Notes: generated from the sequence alone by a model not told the origin. A DNA stretch of 64,000 bases from Adiantum capillus-veneris (GCA_014529385.2 CM043966.1:89184587-89248586), one strand, 5' to 3'. Positions 50,600 to 63,332 are shown, counted from the stretch's first letter. Numbers and translations: made by a program.

Positions 50600-51760
50600 A
50601 GGGAACATGAGAGAGAGGAGAGGGAAGGAGCATACCTGGCTCTCCTTCCTCTCCTCCCCCACCTCTAAAAAAGAGGACTCTCCACCACTTTTGAGTAGAA
50701 AAATGAGGTTTGTAGGTTGCTAACTTGCGCTTATTGGTTATTGTTCTTCACTTGTTACCTTTTAAGTGTTCTCATTTTTTGGAAATGTAAGTTGATGTGC
50801 ATGGAATGCCCGAAAATATCATCTATGCCTCTTGCATAACATGAACGTAATGTAAATTTGGACACCCCCTAACCCATCTCCCAAAAGGTAGTGAAGTCTT
50901 TAAGAGGCTTGAGCAATGGGCCCCAACGCCCGCTAAGGTGAATGACTCAACCAATGAAATACACTATGTGACAACTGTACAAAAATATTCAACATAGTGA
51001 GCACCATATGTGTAAAAGTAAGTTGCCCATGCTGGCATCCTTTTGGACATGCCACTTGCATGATAGATTAGGGAGAGAACACTAATCAACCATCAAAGAT
51101 CAAGAGATAACAAAGAAAACATAACTTGTATTATTCAAAAGTTTGCAAAAGAAGGCTTCTTTTTCTTTTTGTAGGTGAAGACAAGCATTGGGGCTCACAT
51201 CAAGTGATTGGGAATATAATGACATTATGCTCCAAGTGGGAAAAATCTGGGATGCTTTTCGACTCCAATGAAATGGATAAATGACAAGGTTGGCATACAT
51301 GTGGTGTCATATGACTAAGTACCACATAGGTTTCAACTCCACTAGAAAAAACACACATGGAAACTCAACAAATGTGCTCCAAGGTAGGGTTCTCCCAAGG
51401 GTTATATGACATAGACCACACCCAACAACACTCACCTTGGGATTTGAGCTATGGCAAAATGGAGAAGACACTCAATGCCACACAAACTACTAATGTTACA
51501 CGGGATTTTGTATAAGAGAAAATACCATGCATGCATCCATAAAGGAGAAATATGTCACGTTTTCCTCCACAAGGGAGAAAAAAAAGACCTCCCCTTAAAC
51601 TAGGGAACTATGGTAGGACCAAGCTTTCCATGTTATCTAGAAATGGCTCTACCCTATACAATATATAGTCACCAACGGTGTAATTGTTTTCCATAGAGTA
51701 AACATGATTGTTATTCCCTTGCAATATGCATGATTGAATGATGCAATTAAAGCTCTTCCC
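50600..51760. other. Unassigned DNA
   Basis: No gene, element end or clear repeat recognised. Only short chance frames are present. Confidence 0.5.
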
Positions 51761-51769
51761 CTTTAAGTT

Positions 51770-52390
51770 GTGTCCCTCTCATACTTTCTCTCTTCCCTTG
51801 ATAGTGAGCTCTTCATATCTTGCATGGCAGATGCACACTCCTTCTTTTCAACCATGGTAACTCGATGGCCAAATGATGGGGGTAAGGCAATTAGAAGCAC
51901 AATAACTTTGTGTTTCTCCGGAACCTAGCATTGATGTATGCGAGTGCGTGACAAGGCCATGTAGCCTATTGACTAGGCTAGCAATATCTTCATCTTTGTC
52001 TAATTGAGCTTTTAACGTTGCTTCTTAAGATTTACTTTGCTATTTTTTCCTCGCGTGCCAAAATTTTCTCTAAAACCCCCAGGCTTTGTGTGCATTACCA
52101 CACTCATCTATAAAATGGATAGGATCATCATGTAGAGCTATGTTAATGACTCATAAGGTTTTCTCATCATTCATTAGGAGTCGAGCAATAATGGTAGAGG
52201 ATGAGGCTCCCCTTAGATAGCATGGAATTGGAAGATGAGGCCCTAGTTTTCATGTCATCACTAGATTGTTGATCTCTATCACTACAGCCAATAGATTCTT
52301 TCCCATCAAAGCATCCCCTAAGCTTGCTTGGCCAAGTTTGGAACTCTTCACCCTTAAGTTTTTCAATACTCTTCACTCCCATAGTGCTTA
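51770..52390 (-). pseudogene. copia-type gag (UBN2) remnant
   Basis: On the minus strand 52382-52167 starts MGVKSIEKLKGEEFQTWPSK, and a frame farther on reads PEKHKVIVLLIALPPSFGH (about 51900), the usual gag LPxS block. DEDIASLVNRLHGL lies between them. Several frameshifts and stops break it. No other part of a copia element is visible nearby. Confidence 0.7.
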
Positions 52391-53703
52391 TGTAAAGGTC
52401 TTATCACTTAGAGACTCTCCTTTGATTAGTGTCTACGGAAGGATTTTTGGTGACATGTTCTTTACTTTTTCTCATCTACCATGGCTCCATGCATCAACAT
52501 CAATGTTGCTACCATGAAGTACTTCTTCAAGATCTCTTTAGGTTTTCCTCTCTTTTGTAGTTTTGTATTGGGCATCTCCATGCATAAGAATTTTATAGTT
52601 AATGTTATCAATGGTGGCCTCTCAAGGGTGTGCTATACTAGGTTGTTTAGAAAAGAAGATCTTAAATAATGTTTTACCTTTATTGTGATTAATGGTTATT
52701 GTGTGGTGCATGCCTTTGCTCTTTTTGCCGCGCATTTGATGCAGTGTATAGAGCTTCTCCATGCATTTTGGCTCTGGGATCTCCTTAGTTCTTTAAAAAA
52801 ATGGACCTCTTATAGGAGAGTTGCAACAAGCTATTGATGAAAGATATTTGAAAGGGTTTTGTGCTTAAATGTAGTTGAGAGTGACTATGATGTAGCCTCC
52901 TCCATTCTTTTAGGACTTTATAAGATACATCAGATTGAGATGATATTGTGCGATCAAGCATTGAGCTCATTCACATGGAAGGAGCAAGAAGAGGGGTAGC
53001 AGACAAAAATGAAGGATGGATGCATACTTTGAGCTGTTTAGAACACCCAAGAGGATACGAGGTACTCATCTGGTAGGTTTTCTGTGTACAAGTCTTTGAT
53101 GGAACCCTAGCCCCTCATGCTTGAGAGCTGTTGTATTCTTATCAAGTTAATATAAATTAGCTCAACTCACGATTGTGAGTATGGCAAAAAAAAAGATACA
53201 TTAGATTGGGCCTCTTAGCTCTTCTCATACTCAATGCCTTGTCTCACACAAGTACGTTAGAAGCCTCTTTTTAAAAAATGATTTCTCATTGTATATGTAT
53301 CTCTTGTTTCTTCTTTCCCCATTCTCTTTCTCATGTTCAAGCCTGTACTTATAGCTAGTTTATCTTGTTATATTAGCCATAACTTGTTGTAATGCCTTTA
53401 TTGACAAGATAGTTTCTTTTAAGATCTAAATAGTTGCTAGATGTAGCCTGCACATTGCCGCGTTTAGAAAATGCATGTCTTCTATTCTTACAACTACAAA
53501 GGTGGAAAGTTATATAGATTCTATTTTTCTACATGTATACACTCTTTTGCGCTTCAAAAAAATGATTCACAACATCTCTTTATGGATTCTCAAAAGAAAT
53601 TATACATGCAAGGGGCGGCAAATATTTCTTTAATACCAATCTTGGCCGATTTTCACATGTTACATAGGATTTTCAATGGATCTAGGAGTGCTTTATAGCT
53701 ATT

Positions 53704-53747
<44 letters not shown>

Positions 53748-54390
53748 TAATCGTTTGAGAAAAAAGAGAGCTACATAGTGCCATCCAACTCCATGATGAA
53801 GGAGAATTTAACCTTAAATAACTTCTCCACGGAGCTACTGCACATATTTGGCCAACATGGAAGATGATCATGCCTATGTGTACCACATTTGAGGGATGCA
53901 ATTGGCCATGGACATGCATAAGATGTGTGGTGTCATCGCCACCCAATAAGCCATCTTGTGAGGAGTATCATCGCCGCTTGTTTGCACTCACACGAGCTCG
54001 TATTCTAAAAATGGATGATTCCCAAGCCTTTAGAAGAGGTGAAAAGAAGCATAGTGTGCTTATTGGATGACTTATACATCATACTTGACATTCTCGAGTC
54101 CATGGGATTGGCCCCTAGATTGATGTAGAAAGAGATGAAGAATGGTTTACATACGTCGAAGCATGTTGCTCGGCCGCTAGCCTTCAAAGGATCATCTCCA
54201 TACCCATCTCACATTCAAGCAAACCAATAGTTCAAGAAACCATTAATGTGTTAGCATCATGCAAGGACTAGATGAGGGAGAATTTGCCTCTTCACCATCA
54301 TCATTAGATGTTGGATCAATGGCACCTTCAACAAATAATGTCTAAGACACTTTGACACCTTCCCCTCCCTACTAAAAGTCTCAAATCTTT
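52391..54390. other. Unassigned DNA with (GA)n
   Basis: No gene recognised. A (GA)n of about 40 bp lies at 53706-53745. Short frames at 52266-52517, 53471-53698 and 53864-54070 show no domain. Confidence 0.45.
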
Positions 54391-54399
54391 CATCTCTTG

Positions 54400-54890
54400 T
54401 AACATTAATTTTGTGTATCCCAATGCTAAAAAAAGGGCTAGGTTTAGTGCAATCACACCTAGAAATGTATTTGAGTGTTCGCTTACTGTAATCATACGTA
54501 GATTTTCTAAGTTTTTTGGAAAAAATATTGTGTATTTGAGTGCTAAAAAAAAAAAAGGTTTAGTTTGATCCAACGTGCAAAATGAAACCTACAAAATATA
54601 GTACATTTGCCTTTAAAATTTCTCATACATAGGTTTTCCACTTTTTTGGGAGAAAGTATTGTGTATCTCAATGCTCGAAAAAAACTTTTGTTTACTATCG
54701 TCTAGCCTACAAATTTTGACATTTACCTCTAAATTCTAGATTTGAAGGTAAAACTCCTACAAAGTTTAGTTAAATTTAGTGTAAAAACCATCACATACAA
54801 TAAATTTGCCTCTAAAATTTCTCATAGGTAGGTTTTTCAAATTTTTGAAAAAAGCATTGTGTGCGTGAGTGCTCGAAGAATAATTTTAAT
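54400..54890. repeat. Degenerate repeats with TATTGTGTATyTsAGTGCT
   Basis: At least three copies of a unit with TAGGTTTTTC...TTTTTGGAAAAA then GTATTGTGTATTTGAGTGCT lie at about 54503, 54645 and 54832. Related DNA recurs at 59940-60245. Confidence 0.6.
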
Positions 54891-54929
54891 GTAAATATAG
54901 TAGATTTGCCTCCTTGAAAGTGACCCTAA

Positions 54930-55560
54930 AGAGTAAAAACCCCTAAGAATGGGGGTGCCAAGGGTCACATAAGTGCATTCCAAGAGGCTACATTTAAATA
55001 TGGTGTACATGTTGACCAAAACATTTTGAAACAAGATGGTTTTTTCAACGAGCACCTCAATAGCCATTTTAGTTTGCTTATGCCAAATACTTGCATGATG
55101 CCACATGCCTTTGAGATATAAGGTTACAAAATTGTATCCGGACACGAGCCCTCACCTTGTCTCATGTGAAAACTACTCATAGCTTCCTTACCCTCACCCT
55201 CCTCCTTCCAGACATATGCGACATCGTAAACTACAAACATTAATACCATCGAGAGCTTGTTGTGCGTTTTTCAGCACATGATCACACTTAGTGTATATAT
55301 TGAGTAAAGCATTTTCAACCATAATCTGTCTTTTGGGCTTCTCCAAGAGCCCTTGACAGGAATCTCATTATGAATTCTTTCATTCATGTCAACTTCTTAA
55401 ATTTTGGCATTGGATAATACTAACATACCTTCAAGGTGCAAGCAAATGTTGACATCATTTAGGCCATTTCATAAGCAGTAAAAAAGCTAGTTGTGTTGGC
55501 ATGCACAGCGGGTGACTTGGATGTAAGTTTCTAGGAAGGGAAATTTTGATTGATGACTTC
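54930..55560 (-). pseudogene. PPR repeat remnant
   Basis: On the minus strand about 55145-54930 gives a PPR-like motif (NVLVNMYTIF preceded by KACG-like KGMWHHASIW). Around 55380-55230 another frame reads MVENALLNIYTKCDHVLKNA, a typical PPR start. The two pieces are in different phases and contain stops, so this is a small decayed PPR copy. Confidence 0.6.
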
Positions 55561-56029
55561 TCAAGTTCCTTCATGAAAGCTCGAAAGTTGAGACCAACAA
55601 AACATGGTCAAAACGTGCACCCAAAAACCCTAAAATTCAAATTTTTCTAAAAACTTTTGAAAAATCTTTTTTTACTATCCAGAGCCCCCCCAAAAGTAGT
55701 CATTAGGCAAAAAATGATTTTCTCTCTCTAGAACCCCTTCTCCAACCCCTCCTTGGTTGCAACCTTCACACTCACCCTCTACTCCAACACTCTCTCTCTA
55801 CACCATCTGCATTGCTGTAGCAAGGAAGCTCCTCTCTCCTCTCCTACCACCTTCCATTGCCACACCAAGCAAGGATTATCCACCTTCTCCTCCTATTGCC
55901 ACACCAAGCAAAGGTTAACCACCTTCTCCTATCACTTTATCCCACCTACATTGTAGCAACAAGCAAGGTCCTGCTCCTCCTCCTAATTTTCTTTGTCAAC
56001 CATGGCCAACTCTACTTCTCAAAGGTGAC

Positions 56030-57099
56030 CAAAGGATCAGGTCACATCACTTGCATGCCACAACACAAGAGGTATAGATGATGAGTGGGTACCACAAGAG
56101 TTCACCAAAGGTGTTTGGATATACATGCAACCATCTGCTATTGGCCCTCATCATGTGCGGAGTCGTGCAAACTTGGATCAACATTCGAAAGGAGAGCTCC
56201 TTGGCTTCAAGAACCTCAAAGACAAGGGGACCGTAGCCATTTTGCAACATGTTTTCTCAATGTCAAGCATGCAATTGCAACAACCACCTCGATTTCCAAC
56301 ACATTGTAAGTACATGTTTTGAGAATACAAAGCTAGGTGTGAAATGACAGTGTAATGCTATTATGGATTCATACTTAAGATTTTCCATGCATTTATAGTC
56401 ATATTTCCATCCACATTGGTGGAGGAGCAGCCACTACATAGTCTCTCCGACACATTCAATGCTATACATGCGGATATTGGAGCAACAATGTTCGCACATC
56501 TTTGCCCATCCAAACTGGTTCAAAGAAGGATTTTCTTCTATTCTCACTCCTATATTGTGCCTACTTCTACACAAGAGTTTGGAACACTTGAACCCATCAA
56601 AGTAACTTCCTTATTAAGTATGGAGTGGTCGGTGACAGGTTTATGGTCGGTAGCATCTTTCAAGCAAAAGATGATAATAGATGTACAAAACTCTTTGAAA
56701 TACTCTAAAGCTTTTAGGTCTGTGGGCTTGAGTTGGTGTTTGCCTATTCATTGTTTTGTGCACATTTTTAAAGAATTTGGATTTGTGGAGACTACCACAA
56801 TGCTTGTATGTAAAGATGTGCATTATGAGGAATTAGGAAGGCTTTTAGAAGAGGAATGGGGTTTTGTGGAGGGCATGCACAATGGGAATTGGTACCGTTG
56901 TAAGGTTGGAGCTTCAAGTATTGGAATGTGTTATTTGAAATCCCACACCTCCTTGTACATACGATTCCACTATGATCATTGGATGTGCAAGCTTGAAGTG
57001 TGGACTCCCTTACAGAGTGTAGACGGTGCTATTGCAAGCTTTGACATTGCAGTGAGGATGCCCAACGATGCTTTGGAGGCAGCATTGGACTCTCAGTAA
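56030..57099 (+). CDS. Unidentified two-exon gene (partial)
   Basis: Exon A runs from about 56030 (after a stop) to about 56306, then donor GTAAGT. Exon B starts after acceptor TTTATAG near 56398 and ends at TAA (57100-57102). The frames join in phase (CATT|TC gives Phe) to a protein of about 320 residues. Readable pieces are DDEWVPQEFTKGVWIYM, LGFKNLKDKGTVAILQHVFS, VCKDVHYEELGRLLEEEWGF and YIRFHYDHWMCKLEVW. No ATG near the 5' end is evident and no family is recognised. It could be an element protein or a host gene missing its start. Confidence 0.4.
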
Positions 57100-57560
57100 T
57101 GTGCGAGAACATTTGGTTATTATGGGTTTTGAGGCCCTTCAACAAGAGTAATTTTGTTTACAAGGTCAGAAGGTGAGAATCCTTCCTGCACATTGCAATA
57201 CATCATAGTTTGTCGATCATTGGATGCTTGTTGTAATGAATGTCTGTAGATTGGGAAGAGAATGGAAGACAAATTGAAGGTCGAGGAGGACTGGGGTATG
57301 GATGGAACTATGCTATCGCTCTTATAACTTTGTAACTCTTGCAATTTTGTAAACAATCCCCGACGTAATCAACATGATTTGCTTCGGCAAATCATGTCTT
57401 TGATTATAATTTTTTGCACTGAGATGAGAGATCATTTTTTGGTGAAAAGTGCTTTTTTAATGGAAAAAAATGTCTTTAAAAAAGGGACCATTGTAAAAGG
57501 GGGTCCGTATAACTCATTTACACTTTTCACTTTCACAACTCTTGAGCTCCTCCACTCTCT
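57100..57560. other. Spacer between two unidentified genes
   Basis: A/T-rich, with no gene or repeat recognised. Confidence 0.5.
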
Positions 57561-57579
57561 ATCTGCACCCTAGGCTAGA

Positions 57580-59161
57580 CATGGACGCCTCCACAACCTC
57601 TGCATCTGCACCCACATCCACATCCACCCCTTTGTCACGCTTCATCCTCTTCCTCGAGGACACCAAATACAAAGGGAAGTTGGACCTGCACACCTTCTTT
57701 ACTCGTCTCCCTGAACTTGACCCCACAATTGCCCTTCACATGGATGCATTTGCCGAGATTTATGCGTTCATGGAGGAGCACATCATAAATATTCTGTATC
57801 TATCTCCCCATATGTAGGAATCTAGGTGCCTTGCGATCTTTTGCTTTACATACACAAAGGTGATCACCCATTCTCCAAGCGGTTGCAACGGTTCCAAGAA
57901 ATTGCCACCAACGTAGACCATTTCTTGGACGAGCAAGCCCCAGGGGTGTTAGCGCTCAAAAAGCGCAAGTTGGGAGTGGAGTATCTTTCTCGAATGGCAA
58001 CATTCATCTTCTTGGTGAGCGAGGGACCTGATATGGAAGAGCTCTGCCTACCACACCTTCAGATTCGGTCTTTCATCAAGGACACCAAGGAGCAGGTGGT
58101 TGACCCCATGAACCTTGCAGCAGAAGGACAAACACTTCAGCTCAAGTACCCCAAGGGGCTCAAGGAGGTGGTAGAGAAATCTATCGTCGTGGCTGGCCCT
58201 AGTGTCATTATAGTTCCACTACCATCGACAGATGAGGCTATCCCAAAGGTGGAAATAAGCCACTTCTCCTCAGTGGTAGTGGATGGAAGGAGTATGTGTT
58301 TATGCATGATTTGGAGAAAGCATTTGGCCTGTGCATGCATGAATTCTTGAGTGTGCTATGCAGCAGCACCAAATTTCCCTTATATAATATGCCAGATGCC
58401 CTTGAAATCAAGCTCTTGCCACTTGGGGACTTTGTTGCTGACACTATTGCAGTTGTGTGTGTGGAGGTCCTGGCAGCAGAGTAGTTGCACATGGTTGAGG
58501 AAGAATTCCAAGCTATGCAAGCCAAGGTTGAGACTGCTGGGATGCCTATGCCACTACGCAACCCCCCATCTGATGATCCAAAGCTCGTAGCTGCGATGCA
58601 TGGGAGCATTGACTTGGATGGAAAGGGCAACAGGGAGGAGGACGACAAGGAGCAGGAGGTAAACTCTATCCTAATTTTCATGTTATTTGTTTATCCTTCA
58701 TTGTCTTTTTTCTAAACCTTGATTGGTTTATGACAGGACGTTGTGGAGGTTGATGATTTTGCAGCAAGAACGGGTGGCAGGCGGACGGGCTTTGGACCTC
58801 AGTCTTCCCTTGCGCATTACCTAGGACAACTCCCCCCTGTATATGTTGCCATTGTCCATAATGAATTTACTCCCTAAGGCCATTTTATGACGTGGTCATT
58901 GAAAGCTTTGAGCAAGGTTTTGTGTTTGAGCACCATTGCTCAAACTGCGCATGTTGTGTTCCTAGTGCGTAGATCCCTTGTGTGCACAGCATTTGGCACT
59001 GGCTTCCGTGGTAAAGTGCTTGCCCAGATAGGGATACATGCTTCCATTGGCTCAACTGACCCAAAGGCCATAGCATTGCCCCTCTTGACTGGGGAGTTGC
59101 CTTACGTGCAAGAGAGGCGCCAGGAAATGGTCAAGAAAATTATGAACTCCTCAGATGAATG
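57580..59161 (+). pseudogene. Unidentified gene, broken, with one intron
   Basis: Starts MDASTTSASAPTSTSTPLSR at 57581 and ends at TGA (59160). Open pieces: 57581-57817, then 57826-58350 in another frame (LAAEGQTLQLKYPKGLKEVV), a frameshift near 58290 to MHDLEKAFGLCMHEFLSVL, TAG at 58482-58484, then VEEEFQAMQAKVETAGM to an acidic run. An intron with donor GTAAACT (about 58660) and acceptor TATGACAG (about 58736) joins EQE to DVVEVDDFAAR; a TAA at 58876 lies inside the last exon, which ends RQEMVKKIMNSS. Overall about 500 residues, acidic in the middle. I do not recognise the family. Confidence 0.45.
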
Positions 59162-59419
59162 ACGTAAAATCAACTTTTGAAAGTAATAAAAAATATTTCG
59201 AATTGTCTCTCTATCTTGTATATTCTTCTAAATATGATCTATCAATCTTGAAAATAGTTGTAATTGGTGATATGTTTCAATAAGCTATGTCTTTTTTGCT
59301 TGAAGTAACAACATAACGGAAGTTGGATGCACACGATAATCCTTTCAACTTACCTTAATTCTGGGGAAAGTATAAAACACATCTGAGTGAAAAGAAGTGG
59401 TATCTCTATAGTAATGCTG

Positions 59420-59930
59420 CAAAAACAATTGCTTTCACTTAATCTATATTTTTTAAGTATCCTGAGGGCAAAGAAGCCTACCAAGTGCAAAAAAAAAGGT
59501 AGCCATAAGGACGTGCAAATGGCCCATCCATCAATTTGGGATGGCCAATTTGCGCGCCCTTGTGGCCACCCTTTTTTTTGCATATGGAACCTATGTTTGC
59601 ACTCAAGGACACTAGAAAAGGTGAGATCAACTCAGGATTTAAGTTTTCAAGCACACTATCACCTCCTAATAGTTCCTTGCACCAAAAGGCCCAGTTACAT
59701 TGGACATTTGAAAAATCTAGTTTAATGTTGCATAAACACTTGGTTTCACTATATGTTAACCTTTTTGGTATCCTATGGGGTAAACAAAGCTAGACAGTGC
59801 AAAAAAAATGGTGGCCACAAGGGCGCGCAAATTGGTCATCCCAAACTAATGGATGGCCAATTTGTGCACCCTTGTGGCCACCCTTTTTTTTGCATATGGA
59901 ACCTATGTTTGCACTCAAGGAAGTAAATTT
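59420..59930. repeat. ~310-bp tandem duplication, each with a long hairpin
   Basis: Two units about 310 bp apart share CCTTGTGGCCACCCTTTTTT and GCATATGGAACCTATGTTTG. Each carries an imperfect inverted repeat of about 45 bp: arms 59485-59530 and 59540-59584, and 59797-59841 and 59850-59894, with loops of about 10 bases. The arms begin GTGCAAAAAAAA and close with CCCTTTTTTTTGCA. Confidence 0.8.
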
Positions 59931-59939
59931 GTCTCTGAA

Positions 59940-60245
59940 AGTTTATCATATGTAGGTTTTTCAAATTTCAATCTTTTGTGGGATTCTCCAAGACCCTTGA
60001 TGGCAACCTCCAAATTTTGTAAAAACCGTCAAATTTTAAAGGAAAATCGCATAAAAACCTTCAAATATACTTTTCTCATATGTAAGGTTTCCAAGTTTTT
60101 GAAAAAGTGCACTATATATGTGAGTGCTGGTTCTAGGGAAAAGGCTAGGTTTAGTGTAATCACACCTACAAATTTTAAATTCTAGATTTGAAGGTGAGAA
60201 AACCCATGAAGTTTGAAGAAAAGCACTATGTATCCAAGTGCTTGA
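59940..60245. repeat. Second cluster of the 54.4-kb repeat family
   Basis: TAGGTTTTTCAAATTT, AGTGCACTATATATGTGAGTGCT, CTAGGTTTAGTGTAATCACACC and ATTCTAGATTTGAAGGT blocks match the cluster at 54400-54890. Confidence 0.6.
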
Positions 60246-60249
60246 AAAA

Positions 60250-60480
60250 CTGCCGAACGCCACCTATCGCTTGGTGTTGACCTTGGGGTTAAAGACACTA
60301 CAAGAGGCATTAGAGTCAATACTATGCAAATAGGAAGCTTGGGGGCTGTCCAACGCTCCCTATCGCTTGGTGTTGACCTTGGTGACAAAGACATGACATG
60401 CGACAGTGAAGTCAACACCAGGCGAATACGAGGCTTGGGGACTGCCCAATGCCACCTATCGCTTAGTACTGACCTTGGCA
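60250..60480. repeat. 98-bp minisatellite, three units
   Basis: CTATCGCTTGGTGTTGACCTTGG at 60262 and 60359 and CTATCGCTTAGTACTGACC at 60457 (the longest shared run is under 20 bases in the third), with a period of 97-98 bp. No coding seen. Confidence 0.85.
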
Positions 60481-60499
60481 AAAAGGCAATGTCCCAGTA

Positions 60500-60776
60500 A
60501 ACATCCACGGACATTACATTGTTTTGAGTCAAAGATCGGGCTTGTCGGTCCAATAGGAAAAGGGTAAGAGTGATCGCCGATGAGAGGTGCACTCTAACGG
60601 GAACATTCAAGGTTTAGTTGGTTAAGCATGGGCACCCAAGTGTGAATGGGCGAGCTCATATAAAAGTCACCTAAACCTTAAAAATAGTATTCTCTCATTT
60701 GTGCAATGGAAGGGTGCTCTTGCTCCATCTCCATCTTCTTCTTCATCTCTTTGTGTGTGTGTGTGTATGCGTGCGC

Positions 60777-60820
<44 letters not shown>

Positions 60821-61830
60821 ATTACAAGGCACGATGGCGGTGAGGCGGTTGAGCGCGGCACGGTGGTAGCTCCCTCTTCTTCGCGGCGAGGAATCCTTCA
60901 CGAAAGCGAGCATAGGGTAGTGAGTGACACACCCTTGCTCTCTTGAGCTTGCTAGATTAGTCTGGTTGTGTGCTTGTAGCCATTTGTGGCTCGCACACAG
61001 TGTATCGGCAAGTCCGTTGCATTGACACGTGCGACATACGCGCACAAAATAGGAGAGTGTGTGCAGGTGCACCTCCTAGAGTGGAGTGCTACACCGGCAC
61101 GACAAGAGAGAAGAGAGGAGAGGAGAGAAGAATAGACACAAGCACTGGGTGCAATCTCCCCCAGTGCAAGAGTGAGCATTTTCCTCTTACATGTATTTAT
61201 TTATAGATTTCTTGAACGCTAAAAAATGAATACATACTGTCGATCGGACATAAATGACTATAACTCATAAAGAGCACTTAAATAATGAAATGTTCATAAA
61301 TGTGCTAACCTTTCGCATAACCCTTGACTATTTCCACCTGTCACCTACAATAAATAAGTCATTTTTCAGTTTCCTTATAGATTACTCTTCTTTGATTTTC
61401 TTGCTGCCAAAAAAAAGGGGCATAATCTGCCAACATTTATTCTTGGGAAAATGAGAAGACGCCACCAATGAAGAATAGCTAAGAGACTAACGCTTTCATG
61501 TTTTTGATAGTGAACAATCAAAATGACTCTCCTCTAATCAAGCAAAGTCAAAGAAGTTTTTCTTGAAGGTAGATGCGATACTCTAACAAAATATTAGGAC
61601 AATGTACTACGTGCTAGTATGTCGCCTCAATTTTTGAAGCAGGTCTAATTAGAGGGTATCTCATGAGATACCCTCTTGGACAACCAAAGCAAAGCGAGCG
61701 CTCGTTGACAGTTGGCATGCAATTAAACACGTGAGAGAGAAAAGGGCAGAATCGACATATATTTCTCTCCTTGTCCTTTTTGTGGAGGTGCAGAACGTGT
61801 CGACGATGATTGCGATAGCAAGAAGATGGA
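60500..61830. other. Unassigned DNA with (GA)n
   Basis: No gene is recognised. (GT)n at 60752-60770 and (GA)n at 60778-60819 are the only clear structures. Confidence 0.5.
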
Positions 61831-61834
61831 GAGT

Positions 61835-61839
<5 letters not shown>

Positions 61840-61917
<78 letters not shown>

Positions 61918-62406
61918 CGTGATATAGAGCAGCAAATGCGCATCACGTCTGGTGCCAAAGAAAGAGGTGGAGAGTAATTTGTGGCGCGCAAGGCAATTTT
62001 CACAAGGCATAGGTTGATTTTCTCATTTGCCTCGCTATCTGTGATGGGCTCAGAGTGGACGCAAGTAGAGAGAGAGGTGGTGTCTAGACACCGAAGGCAG
62101 ATAGACAGAGAGGCGACGAGCCAAGCAGGGATGTCGAGCTACCGAGGGAGAGAGCGAAGGTGCTAACAGAGGCACGAGGAAGCCATAGCTCACCATGGTG
62201 ATGGAGAGAAGCTCTACAATGCAATGATGGCAACGTCTATCAACTTTTCCTTTGAAATTTCCATATTCTTCGGAGAATCTGCATGCATGTGTGTGGGTGG
62301 TGTGTGAAGCACAGGGAACTAGAACCACATGAGTAGGACCAAGATGAGCATGTAGGATATACCATGTGTGAGAGGAGCTGATGTTGTGGACATTGCGATA
62401 CGGTGG

Positions 62407-62492
<86 letters not shown>
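61840..62492. repeat. (CT)n and (GA)n pair
   Basis: A (CT)n of about 72 bp (61840-61912) faces a (GA)n of about 82 bp (62409-62490), with about 500 bp between. They could pair as a large foldback. No gene is recognised between them. Confidence 0.8.
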
Positions 62493-62493
<1 letters not shown>

Positions 62494-63230
62494 GGAATCG
62501 ACCTTGGAATGCTTTTGAAAGCTTTGTAGGGCCAGCAAACCTAGTGCATGGGAAAGGATGATTGTAGTCCATAGAACAAGGAGAGCTGCAGTTTTCATGG
62601 ACTATTGCATTGAGATGTTTTTTTCTTGCTACAATTTGTAGCGTTGATTGTGCAACTACCAAGCACGGGTTGGACTGGCCTCAGCAATGCTATGAAGAGC
62701 CGCCCCATGTCGTGAAATATTTGAGGAGGTATAGCTGCATAGGGGCATGCCAACCGCTAGTGGAGGGCAACATGGGAAAGAGAAGAAACACAGAAAGGGG
62801 CATGTGGGGGAGAGGGGAACTTCACATTGTCTCCATCGTTGCATTGTCTGACGTTGACACATCTAAATGCAGCAGTAGCCTTGTCCTGCTTTTTCATCCT
62901 AAAAGAAAAAGGGAATATTCAAAACTAATTAATGAATGAGTTCAAAAGTAGACTCAATATGTCTATTGCTACAGCAAATTAAGTAAACGTATATGGCCTT
63001 GCCTTTACATTGGCTTCATTATCTAATCGTTGTTTTGGTATGTACACAATGGTGACACGTGGGTCACACGCTTGCATCATCTTATTACTTCTCAAGCACA
63101 ATAGATTAGCATCTTATTGTGTATAGGTACATGTTATTAATAACATATAAGCACTAGATAGACCAACCTTTTAGATAAAAAATGGTGAATAGCAATGTGG
63201 ATTCAATGCAAGATGTGCACTTTCCTTAAT
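62493..63230. other. Unassigned DNA
   Basis: A short plus-strand frame at 62610-62939 has no recognised domain. Nothing else is evident. Confidence 0.45.
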
Positions 63231-63231
63231 A

Positions 63232-63258
63232 CTAGTATGTGACCCGCGCGTTGTTGCG
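63232..63258 (-). mobile_element. Probable Helitron 3' terminus
   Basis: On the minus strand a GC-rich hairpin-like block CCGCAACAACGCGCGGG is followed by TCACATA and CTAG, then T. This matches the Helitron end pattern of a small hairpin about ten bases before CTRR, inserted between A and T. The body would extend to the right, beyond 63258. Its 5' TC end is not seen. Confidence 0.45.
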
Positions 63259-63279
63259 GCCAAGAAAAGCATGTTTATT

Positions 63280-63282
<3 letters not shown>

Positions 63283-63332
<50 letters not shown>

